A stretch of 64,000 nt of DNA from Beaufortia kweichowensis (taxonomy: Eukaryota; Chordata; Actinopteri; Cypriniformes; Gastromyzontidae). Below the pieces are notes generated by a model. That model saw only the letters and a list, made by a program, of their open reading frames with translations. It had not been told where the DNA came from and did no database searches. Shown here piece by piece: positions 42,700 through 55,800 of the stretch; positions within the stretch are counted from its first letter, which is position 1; the number at the start of each line of letters is the position of its first letter. Where the stretch lies: contig CM032809.1 of NCBI GenBank assembly GCA_019155185.1, positions 4,893,621 through 4,957,620 of the forward strand, read 5' to 3'. The translations under genes and the position numbers were made by a program.

Positions 42700-45600
42700 A
42701 GGTATGTTTTTTGATTGTTTCATAATTGATGTTGTGTAGACAGAGTAATTACGCCAGGCGTGTTAAGATTATTTAGTCAAATGATCTTAAGACACCTTAG
42801 CTAACGTGTGCATCTCAGTTTTTTGTTAATTTCAAGAAATTAGGGTTCTTTTGAATATTATGAAGAAAATAAAATACTAGGTGGACGGCAGTTATTATAC
42901 CTTGCTAAAATAGCTTTATAATTGTTTATAGAAAATGTTTACAACTGTTGACAATATTACATTCTGTGTTTAGTTTTACCACATCACAGTGTGCCATCTC
43001 TCTGATTTAATACTAGCAGACATTGAGCTGTACATATCAGTGGCAAGAAAACAAAAACAAACTATAGACTAAACACATGATCAATGTACATGTCACCTGT
43101 GCCATTAATCTGGCCTCAAACAAATCACTAAAACTTTGATTTATTTCAAGTCTAGAACTAAAATACTGAAAGGGTGAATCTGATTGCTTTTGCAATTCCA
43201 TCTGCTTGGTAACAATGTAAAAAGCATAGATACAAAACTAACATTTTTAACCTTGGCACTGTATCAAACATAAATATATGATTACAAAAAGGCAAAGAAA
43301 AATTACAACCTTGATAAAAGTAATAAATAATATTTTCCAACACGTTTGTATGACGTCAAGTTCCGAATGAGCAACTTAATAAATGTTTTGCTACATCACA
43401 TACTTCCCACATATTATATTCTTTCTTTTCCTTTAAAAGAGGGGAATTATTCTCAATTGTGAGTCTACACGTTCATTTTATGTTTTCTCTCCTGGCATGT
43501 GATATCTCGCATGCAACCTCTAAATGTTCATTTTGAATTTTATAAACATCCTGTCTTTCTCTAGCCTATCTTCTACATTAGCAGCAATTACAAACAAAAT
43601 AATAGAATCTAAACAGGGTGACTTTATACATTTTTACACCCTTGAGAATACAGAATAGATTTTCTCATAATCATAATTGCAATAGCATTTCTCATTGTAT
43701 CTGAAATCATTAACAATACCAGTAATCATCATAACAACCCATGGAATATTAATAACTTAAATTGCAACAGATATATTTACTGTACATAAAAAAACTGAAT
43801 GTGAGAAGGTATTTGTAATTACACAGTAATTGTTTGTAAGTCTATGACCCATGTAATATCCAGTGATCAGGAGTTTAGAATCCAATGTAAGGTCTACATC
43901 ACAGTGCCCCAATAACACAAACGGCTACAAGCTCCATTGTGCAACTATGATATATTCATCACTTATTCTAGCTAAATCTGGTTATGGCATATACCGTATA
44001 GTAGCTACACATCATATTTGCCAACATGGAGCTGTGGCAGAGAGCAATCCACCCATGCCCCAAACCAGTGACAATCCACATACCTTGGTCATGTGTCGAC
44101 ATGTGGTGCTATACGTCCCAAAGAGTTCCATCATATATCCATTTACACTGGAAAACATGTGGGTTAAAATCTTTCTGATCAGTCCTCCGTGACAGTCTAA
44201 TATTGATTCCTGTATCAGCAGGTGCCTGAAAAAGTAAACAACTCTTTAAAAACCTGGAGGGGAAAATGTCTTTCTTGAAATGTCTCGTTGGTGTATCAAA
44301 AGCATATGGCCCTGATAAAAGATCCACCTTGGAAATTCCAACTCCATCATAGACAGTCTGTAAGTGTTTTGAGAAGGTAAGAGTCCTTCACAGTGGAAGA
44401 AATAGTCTGTTGTGCTTTTCTGTCTTCATAGACGTGCTGCATCTACAAAATGTGTCATTTGCAAATAAATACAACTGTTTTGAAGCTTCAAAGGACCTGA
44501 CTCTACAAAGAGATTTCAGAAAACAAAAGCTATGGATAAAACCAGAAAATAAATACAAAGAAAGTGAGATGATTTAGGCATACTGCATACATTAAAATGA
44601 ACAGACCAAATAGTTGACTGTCATGTAGAAAAACCAATGCAATACAGAATGTGGATGTAGTCAGTCTAAATAAATATATAGATAAATACACCTGTCCTTT
44701 TTCCAGACAGAGGATAAAGATCTACAGTTCTGATAGAAGAATTTGTTCTTTTTTATGGGTTTAATAACAGCATGCAGGTTACACAGAAACATCCAGTATG
44801 TGGTGGTTATTAACTGGTTTAGGTGGAACAAATTATATTATTAGAACAACACATATTGTGTGCGAGTCATATTTTATATTGAATATAATACTAAATAGTT
44901 TAAAAAAGCCACACATAGCTAGTGCTGTTAGGCACGTGTAGATACTCAAGATATAGAAAAGAGATTATATTTCTTCGCCCGTGGACAACATGGCAAATAG
45001 CAGTCATCTATCTCTTTAGCCAGTTCAGAATGACACAAAAGGAAAGCCCACAATTCTGCCCAAAGTCTGTTTCAGACTCTGTTATATGCAAGTCCACAGC
45101 TATAATGTATCTCCCTTGCAATTTCATAAGACTCTTTTATAATATTATATTTTAACACCACTTTTGACAATTTCTAATCTAAAAATGTACTTTATAAAAT
45201 ATACATCTCCCAATAAAATATTTCCCATCTTCTTCCATGGTTAAACACACAAAGAAACACCTTTCAGATTGCTCATGCAAACAGCGTGTTTCCCTTTTTT
45301 TAAAGTAACAGATGGCAATAATTTACAAGACAAAACTTTCAATCACATTGTGTGTCCATGAAATGTCCATGAAACATTTCCACACTAAATATTCAACAAA
45401 TTCACTTTCTTTTGGTGTAAAGTGGACACCAAATAGTCATCACAATACAAATTAAAAATGTATAAGAATCACTTCTTGTGTGACCCTCAAATAAATCTAG
45501 TGAGAGGAAAACTACTAAATGAAAATAAAAAAGTGATTTTGTTTGAATAATTTCACCCTTTCCCCAACTAGAACAGAAAACATAAAGTAAGAAAAGATAA

Positions 45601-46548
45601 TTAAAGCACTCACCCAAAGTGCAGAAGCTACATTGATTTCACATTTGATAGTTTTCATCTGTTACAAAAAAGGCAGAGGGGTGAAATGAACAAAACTCTT
45701 ACCCTCCTCTCTGAATGATCAATCTTCAATGTTCAGGTGTGAAACTGAGGTTTGTCTTCTTCACCCCTGGGGTCCACCGCTGTTTTTGACCAGTCTTGTT
45801 AAGAAGACTGTCCCATTTTGGGAAGCTTGGCTATTGCCTGAATGTTGAGTCAATGTTTTCTTACTGGGGTGTCGAGAAGCCTGAATGCAACTGTAACATG
45901 ATATTGCAATATAGAGGAGATGGATCCCTGTTAGAATTTAATTAATGGTAAAAAGGCATTTATCTATGCTGAAGAGGATGCCTTCCGGAGATTTACAACC
46001 GTACTGCTCTGACGACATTTAGGTAACAGACTTCACATTTGCATTACCTACTCCGGCCACTAGAGTGGGCTCGTGTCACAGTGAAAGAGGCAACGTTTAC
46101 GTCACGTTCGCCGCACTGTGGGAAAAAAACTAGGAAACATGTACAGTACACAGTCACGTTTCTCTTAATATATCAAAAGAAGGTCTATCATTTAAAATAA
46201 TAAGATAATTTTAAGATCCTCTCAAGAAGTGATATTGCACCCGTATGTGTGTTAGTGTGGTGTATAAACAGTCCTAAGATTTTTGTATATACCTTTAACC
46301 ACGTGGTTGTGCTGGATGAGCCCTTTTTGAGAATATTAATACTTCCACAAAATAAAATGTGTATTAAGCTCACACTATCCAAATACCCCATTTCCCATCC
46401 TCAAAACAATCACACAAAATCCAGGTACCAGTAAGAGGTCATCTTCATCTTCCCATTTTAAATTACACTAGTTGGCACACTGAAGTAATTGCACTCTTTA
46501 ACCACATGGATGTCCAGAAAAGATGGGATCCAGAGGGGTCATATTAAC
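42700..46548. other. Interval between the ends of ilf2 and dlgap3, probably including the dlgap3 3' UTR
   Basis: No protein-coding exon is visible in this 3.8-kb AT-rich stretch between two convergent genes. Much of it may be a long dlgap3 3' UTR on the minus strand, since postsynaptic scaffold genes often have long ones. A candidate AATAAA on the minus strand lies at 43,145-43,140. Short open frames here lack conserved wording. Confidence 0.5.
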
Positions 46549-46848
46549 TCAGAGTCTCGTCTGGGCCTCCGTGATGTAGATCTCGATACTGTCTGCGCTT
46601 TCTGTGGCAGAATTCTGACGGAAAGATGCAGAGCGTTTGGTCTGGAGCAACCTGCGCCGTGTCTCCAACTTCTGACGGTCACCCATGTCCAGGGATTTCT
46701 CCCGTTCGGGCACGCTACGCCCACGTGAGACCACCAGCATGCCTCCGCCACCCCCCACCATGGCCTCAGGAGTGCTGTTGGCCCGCAGGCTGCCCGTCAC
46801 ACCGCCAGCCGGTTTCTTTGGTAATGGAGGTGGAACTTTCTTGTCCTC
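46549..46848 (-). CDS. dlgap3: dlgap3 last coding exon with PDZ-binding C-terminus
   Basis: The acceptor CTCTCAG opens EDKKVPPPLPKKPAGGVTGS; the exon then carries EKSLDMGDRQKLETRRRLLQ and SATESADSIEIYITEAQTRL, then stop. The final four residues QTRL are the Shank PDZ ligand. The usual family wording is IYIPEAQTRL, so Thr replaces Pro here. Confidence 0.96.
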   Translation of the reverse strand, partial: EDKKVPPPLPKKPAGGVTGSLRANSTPEAMVGGGGGMLVVSRGRSVPEREKSLDMGDRQKLETRRRLLQTKRSASFRQNSATESADSIEIYITEAQTRL

Positions 46849-49800
46849 CTGAGAGGAAGTGCAGGGGATGTGAGGTGACATTATGGATGACCAATACAGG
46901 GATGAATGGAAACCAAAAGGAAAGGACACCGGAAACACACATGTACAGCAGAGTAAAGGAGATGGAGACAAGAACAGATGGATAGTTTAGGACAGCACCA
47001 TGATGTTGGATAATGATAGTGATATTGGATTAGTGTTTTTAGGATGTTACAGTGTGGAAGCAGCAGACAGTAAAAAGAAAGAAAACAAAAAGAATTAGTA
47101 ATTAGAACACAACAGTGGTTAAATATTTGTTAGGCTTTAATATTTAAACGCAAATGAACAGCTCTTCGGGCAGTAAATCAGCTGTCGGTTGGTAATTCAG
47201 AACATGCACGTCTTTGTTTTCGTCTACAGTTTAGGTCCTTTTGTGGCTGTGGTGTTTAGTTGATGGGCGAGAGTTGTTGGGCAGCAACACATGAGATGTT
47301 CTCCTGCCCACTGCTGTTTTGGCACTGGAGTGGAGCTGTGCACTGATCGGAGCAGAGCGGCTGTCCACTCTCACCTTCTTCTCAGGGAGCATCCTCCAGC
47401 CCGAGTCCTTCAGCCGCTGAAGGTCCTGAAACTTCACCCTAATGTCCTCGATGGCTAGCTGCAGGAGATCCCAGCAACTGGCCAGATCCTGTGTGGTGGG
47501 CTGAGGGTACGATGAAGGATCCTACAAGTGGATTGGAAGATATTTATGCAGAGAATGAAAACAGAAAGTATCTCTTAAAGAGTGCTTTGTGAGACAGTCA
47601 GATTTATATAGGTTATAAAAAACATTATAAAAGCATGTAATATATGTTATTTTAATATTACATATATATTACTCTATTTAAAAGTATAATAGATGATCAT
47701 TAAAAGTTATCATAGGGATATTATTGTGAGGATCATCTTCACAGCTACACAGATAAACATTAATTTTATAACACTCACCACGCTCTGTTGGCACATCCTG
47801 AAGAACTGTTGAACTTTCTGGGACATGAGCATCTGTGCACTGCCAACAGCTACTCTGATGAGTTCTAGCACTGAACCACACCAATCACAGCGAAGAGAGA
47901 GAAGTTAAAACACACTCGGCTTAAACATCAGCATGAAGAAAAAAGATCTGTACTGGGAACAAATCTGACACACAACCGATTAACACAGGTGTTGTTTCTC
48001 ATCATGCCTGACACCTGAGAAATCAGCAAGCTAACCTGACATCAATGCATAATTGAAATCAACATCTTTATTCTCCACTTTGACACACTTACCTTCTTCT
48101 GGCAGCTCGCTTGTTTCTGCCTCTCTTTCCATGTTCTGGCACCATCCCTCCATCCTCTCCACTTCCGTCTGCAGAAGACGGAGGAAAAACTCTCCATCAC
48201 GTAAGCAAGGCGAGGCTCGGCCCGAATCGGGAAGGCTCCGCGGGCCCTCGTTCCATCCTCGGTCGGGAGCCAGGGGCAAGGGGGAGTGTGAGCGGGGCAG
48301 GGCTCTCAGTTCTGGGGGTCCAGGCTCAGTGGTGGTGTAACCGCTGTGGTAATCCTCACGATATGCCCACTGGCCCTGTGTGTGCACCGTGCGGTACTCT
48401 GCAAACTGACCGGCTGACTCCGGTTCGGACGAGTGGCGCTGGAACGAGCAGCCGAACTGCAGGCCTTTGTCCTGAGTGGGGACGGTCAGCACACCGAAAC
48501 CTTCTGTCTCAAGGTCAGCCTGGACACTTGCGGTTACGCTGTTGGAGCGTTTGAATCGAGCCCGTCTGAAACGGATAACACCAGGATGATATGTGACATT
48601 TTGAGATTAGTAACACTTGCTGATAAGCATGTGTGCTGGCTATACTGTAATCTGAACTTTAAAGTGCACGTGTGAGTTTTTACAATAAGGTAAAAGTTTA
48701 GACAGACTTGATTTACATTTCTCATGATCATAAAACCCTGAGCTAAAAAGATTATAAGTTTAATGTTGGAAATGTTGGAAATTTCACATGCCCAGCATAC
48801 ATGTCGATACCAATACCAATATTATTTAAAAATATCTTTACATTTATGTATTTGGTGCTTTTTTCCAAAGTGACAGTGCATTCAAGCTATACATTTTTAT
48901 CATTATTTGATATTTTAAATAAAATTACCCACTTTTTAATGCACTATCCCCATATGTCCATTTATGCTACTTTACAGTTCATATTGTGTCCAACTTCTAC
49001 TGCATTTTGGCATTATATCAGGCATTAGCCAACCTGTTTACTTATATCAGCACTGAAACTGAACTACTGATGTCTGTAACCAATCATCCCTGGCTGCTGT
49101 AATAAGTTACTAAAACACTGTCCTAGCAGAAGCATTTAACCCTAACTCCACAACTCAACTTAAGAAAAAGACAAGGGTTATTAATGATCACAAAACAAAA
49201 AGACATTACATTCATTCGTGGATGAGTGACAATGACATCATATCACAAGTTGTGACGTGTTGTGTAATGGCTGCTTAATTATACTCTCTCACCTCACTCA
49301 CTGTTCCCAGCACATACACCCCCTGCATCTGTGTGTGTGTGAACCATCCACCTGCACATCTTGCTCATCTAACACTGTGACACATTCACACCCCACCCGC
49401 CTTACAAATAAACCAATCATCCCTCACTGCTTTTAGAACAAACTAAAAACCAATGAGATATTTAAAGAGACTGGTGTTTAAAACTGGTGTTTTGTGGATT
49501 TCAGTTCATGTATATTAGCTGTGAGTAGTAAACTTATTAACAATGAAGGAATTTCTATCTGTGCCGGACATTTATTCATATACAAATAATCGATTTCAAA
49601 AATATTTTTTTAAATTAAGTGTTTTGTTTTCTAATGTTGGCCCAATTTTTTGTCTATAAAAGGCATTTTAAACATCAAAATACACCTTCAGACTAAAATA
49701 TTTTTCATGTCAATTATGTCTAAACTTTTGACTGGTATTGTACATGCTCCTCTACTCTAAAAGTTACCAATAATTTACTTCTGAATGTGCTGTAAGTCAC

Positions 49801-52800
49801 TGCCTAAAAGCCTCTGCCAATACTTAAAAATGTAAATATTAAGGACTGATCTTGCATTAAGGAACTTGCATTAAAATGCTCTCTGAAAACGTCCCCTACT
49901 CTCAGTACACCCTGCCACTAATAAACATTACACAGGTACACAGCAGTGATGCCAACTAAAAATAATACATCAGTATCTCCCACCCAACTTCCTGTTGTAA
50001 CAGGAAATATGTCAACACAGTAGGGAAAAGACTGTGTCTACCTCTTGTCATCCTCCACTTGTACTCCTATAGAGTGAACCTCTCTCAGGACTTTGCCTTC
50101 TGGGTCTGAGTCTGACAATGTCTCAGAGCTGTCCACCTGTAAAACACACCCAAATTGATATTATCACTCAAAAACATTGGTCGGCTCTGAGCAATGCTCA
50201 AGGGACCTTTCATACCTGCACTGCGATGGAGGGTCTCCACTTCCTCCCTCTCCCTTCCTGTTTGAACTCCTCTCCCCCAGTTAGGGCTTTAGCCAGTGAC
50301 ATACTGTTCTGCGGCAGGGAGGCAGATTTTCCCAGGCTGCCTCCGGCACGCTCCCTGGATCCCCTGGGCCCCTCCAGCAGGTTATCAGCCGAGCTGCTGT
50401 GTTTGGGTTTCATCGGAACGGGTCCAGCAGAATAGCTGATGCTTTGAAGCGTCCTGCCATTCAGGCTCTCTGCAGAGTTGCTGCTCTGTCTGACCCTCGC
50501 AGAGCCTCCGCTCAGATAGTGCCCGCTCCTGGAGTTTCGACCGCTGACGCTCTCTGTCAGGTCCACCGAGTTGCTGTGCTGTCTGGGTCGAACCAAAGCA
50601 GGCTGCCCTGTGCTCTGAAAGTATGCGTCCTGGGTGGATTCGGTGCTGCTCTGGGCCGTCACAGAGATCATTGGCTTGGACATACGTGGGGGCAGAGGAG
50701 GTGGGCCTTTTCTGTATGGGAACACTAGACCGACAAAGGCAGAGGGGATTTGTTAACACCAGTTTTAAAGGTGGTTCTGTGACCTTCAAACAGTCACCAC
50801 AGAAAGAATGAAACAAGCCTTTGAGTTAATTGAAGTCTGTGCTGAATAAGGTAAAGAGTTTGCTTTAATCGCTTGTAAGACGGAAGGGGAGGTGAGGGAA
50901 ATATGATGATGTATGGATTTTTAACATCACAAATCCTGCCTGAGGGGTTGAGTACTATCAGCCGTTTATCTAGACAAAAGATGAGCACACAAAACACTCA
51001 CATGGATTGATTTATATTAGGGTAGTTGACATGAAATACATCATTTATATTAGGGAAGGTGTCATGCTATACTACTTGTTAAACTATTTTAAAGAGCATT
51101 TTTCTAATTCTTTGTTTCGATGAACTATCCCTTTAAGAGACTACGTGAAATTTAACACGTGTAGAACACTTCAAATAAACTACTGAAGTCAAAATGTAAT
51201 ATAATTTATGCAAAACAAGATAAAGTTTTCCTTACATACATCATATACATTTTTAACTTTTCAATAATTGTGATGTTTATAAAATATGTCCATAAACATG
51301 ATATGCATTAACTACCCATAAGCAAACTTGCATGTTAAATATTTATGTTTCTCAGCTAAGGACAGATCACGTAATTAATATTCATGAGCAAAGCTGACAG
51401 GTTTCAGTAGTACTGAATAATCACTCTAACACCCCTGGAGATATTACTGAGAACTGTAAATAGGAAAGAAGACAAATGGCAAGTGTGCATTCAAATATAT
51501 GTAAATTTCCTGTCTATATACAGAACATATAAATGAGGACAGTACATATATACATTATGACTTAAAATCCCCCACGCGAGTATTATAAAGCTTCGGAGAC
51601 ATCTTTATGGCTTAAGTAACATCCACACGCTCGCAAGCTCTCGAGTAGAGAGACATTAAATTCTGTGGGACACACTGTGAGATTAAAGGAGTTTTAAAAA
51701 GCAAGTCTAAGCTCTCCTTCCATCTCTCTGCTCCTCTCCTCATCCCTCTCCAGAATGTCACGAGTGTTGCCTTGGGAAGCTGCAGATGGATGCTTCTGAC
51801 ACTTCACAAGGGCTTTAAAAAATCTCCTGTGAGATTCTTTGCTATAAACGACAGAATAAGAGACAATGGAGAAAGACAGAAAAGCAATCCACATGATACA
51901 GAGAGAGAGAGACGGGGAGTAAAGTATGATTGCCATCACGACCGCTATGTTTAGATGGAACGACCTCATGGGAATCTGAGCATTTTACAGTGTTCACAAT
52001 GTAACGTTGTTTACAGTCTTCATATACATATAAAGATACAAAGAAAGCAGTTGTGATCTAAATCCCTTGGCTGAAGTATCTTCCGCAGTAATTCTTATGA
52101 GACTCATCCAAAAACTCATTAAGCCACTAAACTAATTCCTGTGACAGCATAGAGATGCCGCATAAACACACGCTGATGACTCACCTGCCTCGCCCTTCAT
52201 GCTGCCCTGTGGGCCAGACATGGAGAAGACAGAGAGGCAGTCGTCGTCCTGGGAGCAGCCGGCTTGGATGGCCCGTACGTAGCTGTGACTGCGGGTCCGA
52301 AAGCATCCGGGTAGATCTAGAGCCTCGACGGCCTGTGATTCCATCTCTCCGAACAGGTTCAAAGTATCGCCCAGCTAAACCACACACACACAGCTGGTAT
52401 CAATAGTGGTTGTGCTTATACATATAGATCATGATGTTGATGAACAGAAGGCAAACAGTAACATTTCACAGTGCAGCGCTTTCGAGTTATACAGGTTCAC
52501 ACGTGTGTTCCCTAAAAAACTGAACTTGTGACCTCGGTGTTGCAAGCATCATGCTCTACCAGTTGAGCTCATGAGACAGGAAGTGAGCTTACTATACCTG
52601 AGAGCTAGTCAGGGAGCGGGTGTAGCTGCGAGAGCGGGGATGGCCTTTAGGTGTGGTGCGGCTGTTCGGGTAGCCATCTATACACTGTTTGCAGGAATAC
52701 CTGAGGAAAGAAGTGCTTCGTTAATCTTTCAGCATGTACAGCAAAAATAGATTTTTAAGAAATCTAAGCATTCTTTGGCTTTATAGTGAGCATTTGAGTT

Positions 52801-55800
52801 AATAGTAGTAACCAAGTCAAAAAATGAAACTAGAAATAATGTGACCACTGACTTGGATGTGGTGGAGGAGCGTTGGTCCATGCTGATGGAACGGCGAAAG
52901 GCTTCTCTCTGAGCGATGAGGGCTGATTTCGGTGAGGCTTTGGGGCTGGTGTCCGAGTCGCCGCTGTCGTCATCCCCCATGGCCTTGATGTAGCTGCCAC
53001 TGCGCATACGTCTGCAGGGGATCTCTCCACCAATGTCAGACGGACTACCACCACACCAGTCGTCTGAGGGCACCTGAAAAAGATAAATACAGTCATTTAG
53101 ACACAAGATGGGTTTAAGACAGTATGCAGTCATCTTTATTACTTTATATCACAGATTGAGAATTTTTTATTCTTGCTGGAAAAGTATGTTTTCATTTATC
53201 TTTCTTAAATATAAATACAACTTAGTTAGATATTTTGTCATTTAATGCGACTCGTTCACGTGGCCTTTATGTCAAAATACATTTTAGGGCCACTGTATGT
53301 ACGCTTCGACAATATTGGAGGAAATACAATACAACAGCACCTTTAAAGACTTATGTACGTCAGAAACGCAGTCTTATTAGAGCTGTGGCTTATTGGCAGG
53401 TGGGGTAACCAGGGGGAATGCAGGGTTGAATTGAGGGCAGCCGAGAAAAATGAAATTTGATTGGCTGACGGGATGAAAGGCACCAGCTGCACATTTAGAC
53501 CTGTCATCATTCTCAAGAGCGGCCCCTCGGCTGGGGCATGAACCGAGCACAGATGTGTGGAGATAGCAGGTTATGGTGGAGAGAGGCGAAATTACTTATT
53601 TTTGTGAACTTTGCTCTCCTGAGCCATGTCCTCTTCTGATAGCATCGCTGTGTAGTATTTCAGATTTTCTCCTATCGCATTGGCTTTCTGTCAAATATTT
53701 TGTACACGTATAATAATAAATAGTGTCTTACAAGCCATTGTGGGCTATGCAGCCACTATAGGCGGCTAGACATTTAATAACACAACCAATAACTCTTTCA
53801 ATCTACAGTGAAGTCAGACAGGTGAGGAACAGGCACGTTTGATAGCCCAATGTTCAACTTGCTGTACTCTGTTTGTTTACCATTCAGCTCTCATGGTAAA
53901 GAGATAAGCATATTGAATTTCTAAATGAAATGTCTAAAGTTGATTGGTGCATATGAGATCGATGGTAACTGCTTGTGAAAGAAAAACGAGTCACAAATGC
54001 AAGGCCTTTAATCACAATGCATTTCTGAACTAGACAGGCTGTGAAAATATGATGGTGGCTCCAAATTACCAGAGGAAGATGCACACACACACGATAAGCC
54101 ATGCCTTATCTATCAAATGACCACGCAGCGGGTATTTAAAGGTCATCTCTTTCAAAGGATAATGCGATTTGATCTCTCTATCTATCTCTGTTTCTTTAGA
54201 CTCCGCCCCTCTCACCCTGTTTCCAACACACACCCATATAACTAGTCTCTTTTAGAGAAGCATCAATCTCTATCTAAATTGCATGCGTCTCTATCCTTTC
54301 TTTACTTTTTTCTCATGCTTACATTTGCTTACATTCCCGACCACAAAGCCTGTGTATTCACTACATTTACTGTGTATTCACTACATTTGACTCTTTCTTG
54401 GCTCCCCTGCCAATTGGTTGACTTGTAACAGAGGATTCATCTGGCTCATCCTCCTGTTTTCAGATCAAATAACAACTGATCTCCTGCGATGAGTCCCTGA
54501 GCAAGCTGCAACCCAGCTGGGTTTTTGGTCTCCAGGGGTTCAGGCTAGCTGAGTCAGATGTTTTGCCTTCAGCTGCCACTGTTAGACTTCATAAAGATTT
54601 CTGCTCTTATGAGAAACAAAGAATTAACTTGGTACAGTATATACTAACTGACAGGTTATCCTAATATCCTGTGTTATTAAGGCTTTCCAAGCTACAAGCT
54701 ATTAACAGTCATGCTATCCTTCAAGTATATACAAAATATATTACTATGAGATGACATCATTTATTATTTTTCAATCAGAGCAATAGTTATCTGGCACAAA
54801 ATCAATGATGATCTCATTTAAGGTGTCAGCCGCTAATTTAAAGTCTAAAATAAATACAAAATACACTAAATGCTACATCTAATGAAATTCAGCAGCTTGT
54901 TCAGCTGTCAAACTGTACGCAATATATTGTGACAGAAAAACAGAGATATATGATTGTCATGGCACGCACCTTTACTCACTGCAAAAGCTACTACTGTCAC
55001 ACTAAGAAAGAGCCTTTTTTTAACAGGTTGTCAATGAAAGCTTATAGACGATTTTTACGTGAAAGATTCAAATGGTTTGTGAAAGATGTGACGTTTAATT
55101 AATTTAACTTGTTGACATGATGCCAGTGAATGACGTTCAGTCACAGTTTGGGCCGAGGCTCGCTCACGTCATGCACAAGATATACAAGAGCATGAGCAAT
55201 AAGTTGCGCGCTGCAGTTTACTTAACAGCCACCGGTGTCACTAATAGCAAGGGTTTCCACAATTGTTATTAGTTATGCCTAACACTGCTGGCTATGATAA
55301 TGCACATTAAATATAACTGGTAACAGAACAGATATGTGTGTGGCGGAAGTAAATGCAAGATGACTGTTGTCTTGCTATGACAAATTGGCAAAACAAAAGT
55401 GGTGACAGACCAAATGTGTGTGTATCACGGTGAAGCTGATGTTCTGTGTAATTGGAGCTCACGAGTGCTAATATTACAGGAAGTTAAATTAGTGTGAGGA
55501 CAAGACCTCCCTGCATGCTTGTGTCGCCCAGGGCAACAATAGCACAGAATGCTGGAGACGCCACTGTTAGTAATGTCCATCAAACAACATGGAAACTTCT
55601 TCCTCCCACTCGAGAGCCTGAGGACAGGGAGACCATGAGATAGTGTGCACCTGATGCTTGAAGGGTTTTTTTCATTCAGGGATTGTTCTGTTTAGATCAT
55701 AGATCAAGGAATTCTTCCCTTGACAGTCATAGCTTCAAAAGATGAAGCTTGTAGAGGCTAAAATAACAGTCATTCTGAACGCACTGGAACTACATGCCAC

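Noticed and set aside
43863..44192. Plus-strand 109-residue frame between ilf2 and dlgap3
   Set aside because: No domain and no splice or promoter context; probably antisense to the dlgap3 3' UTR.
46626..46985. Plus-strand 119-residue frame
   Set aside because: Antisense to the last dlgap3 exon, with no family wording.
48111..48554. Plus-strand 147-residue frame
   Set aside because: Antisense to a GC-rich dlgap3 exon.
52503..52578. Functional tRNA-Ala gene
   Set aside because: The B box and acceptor stem are degenerate; it looks like a SINE remnant.
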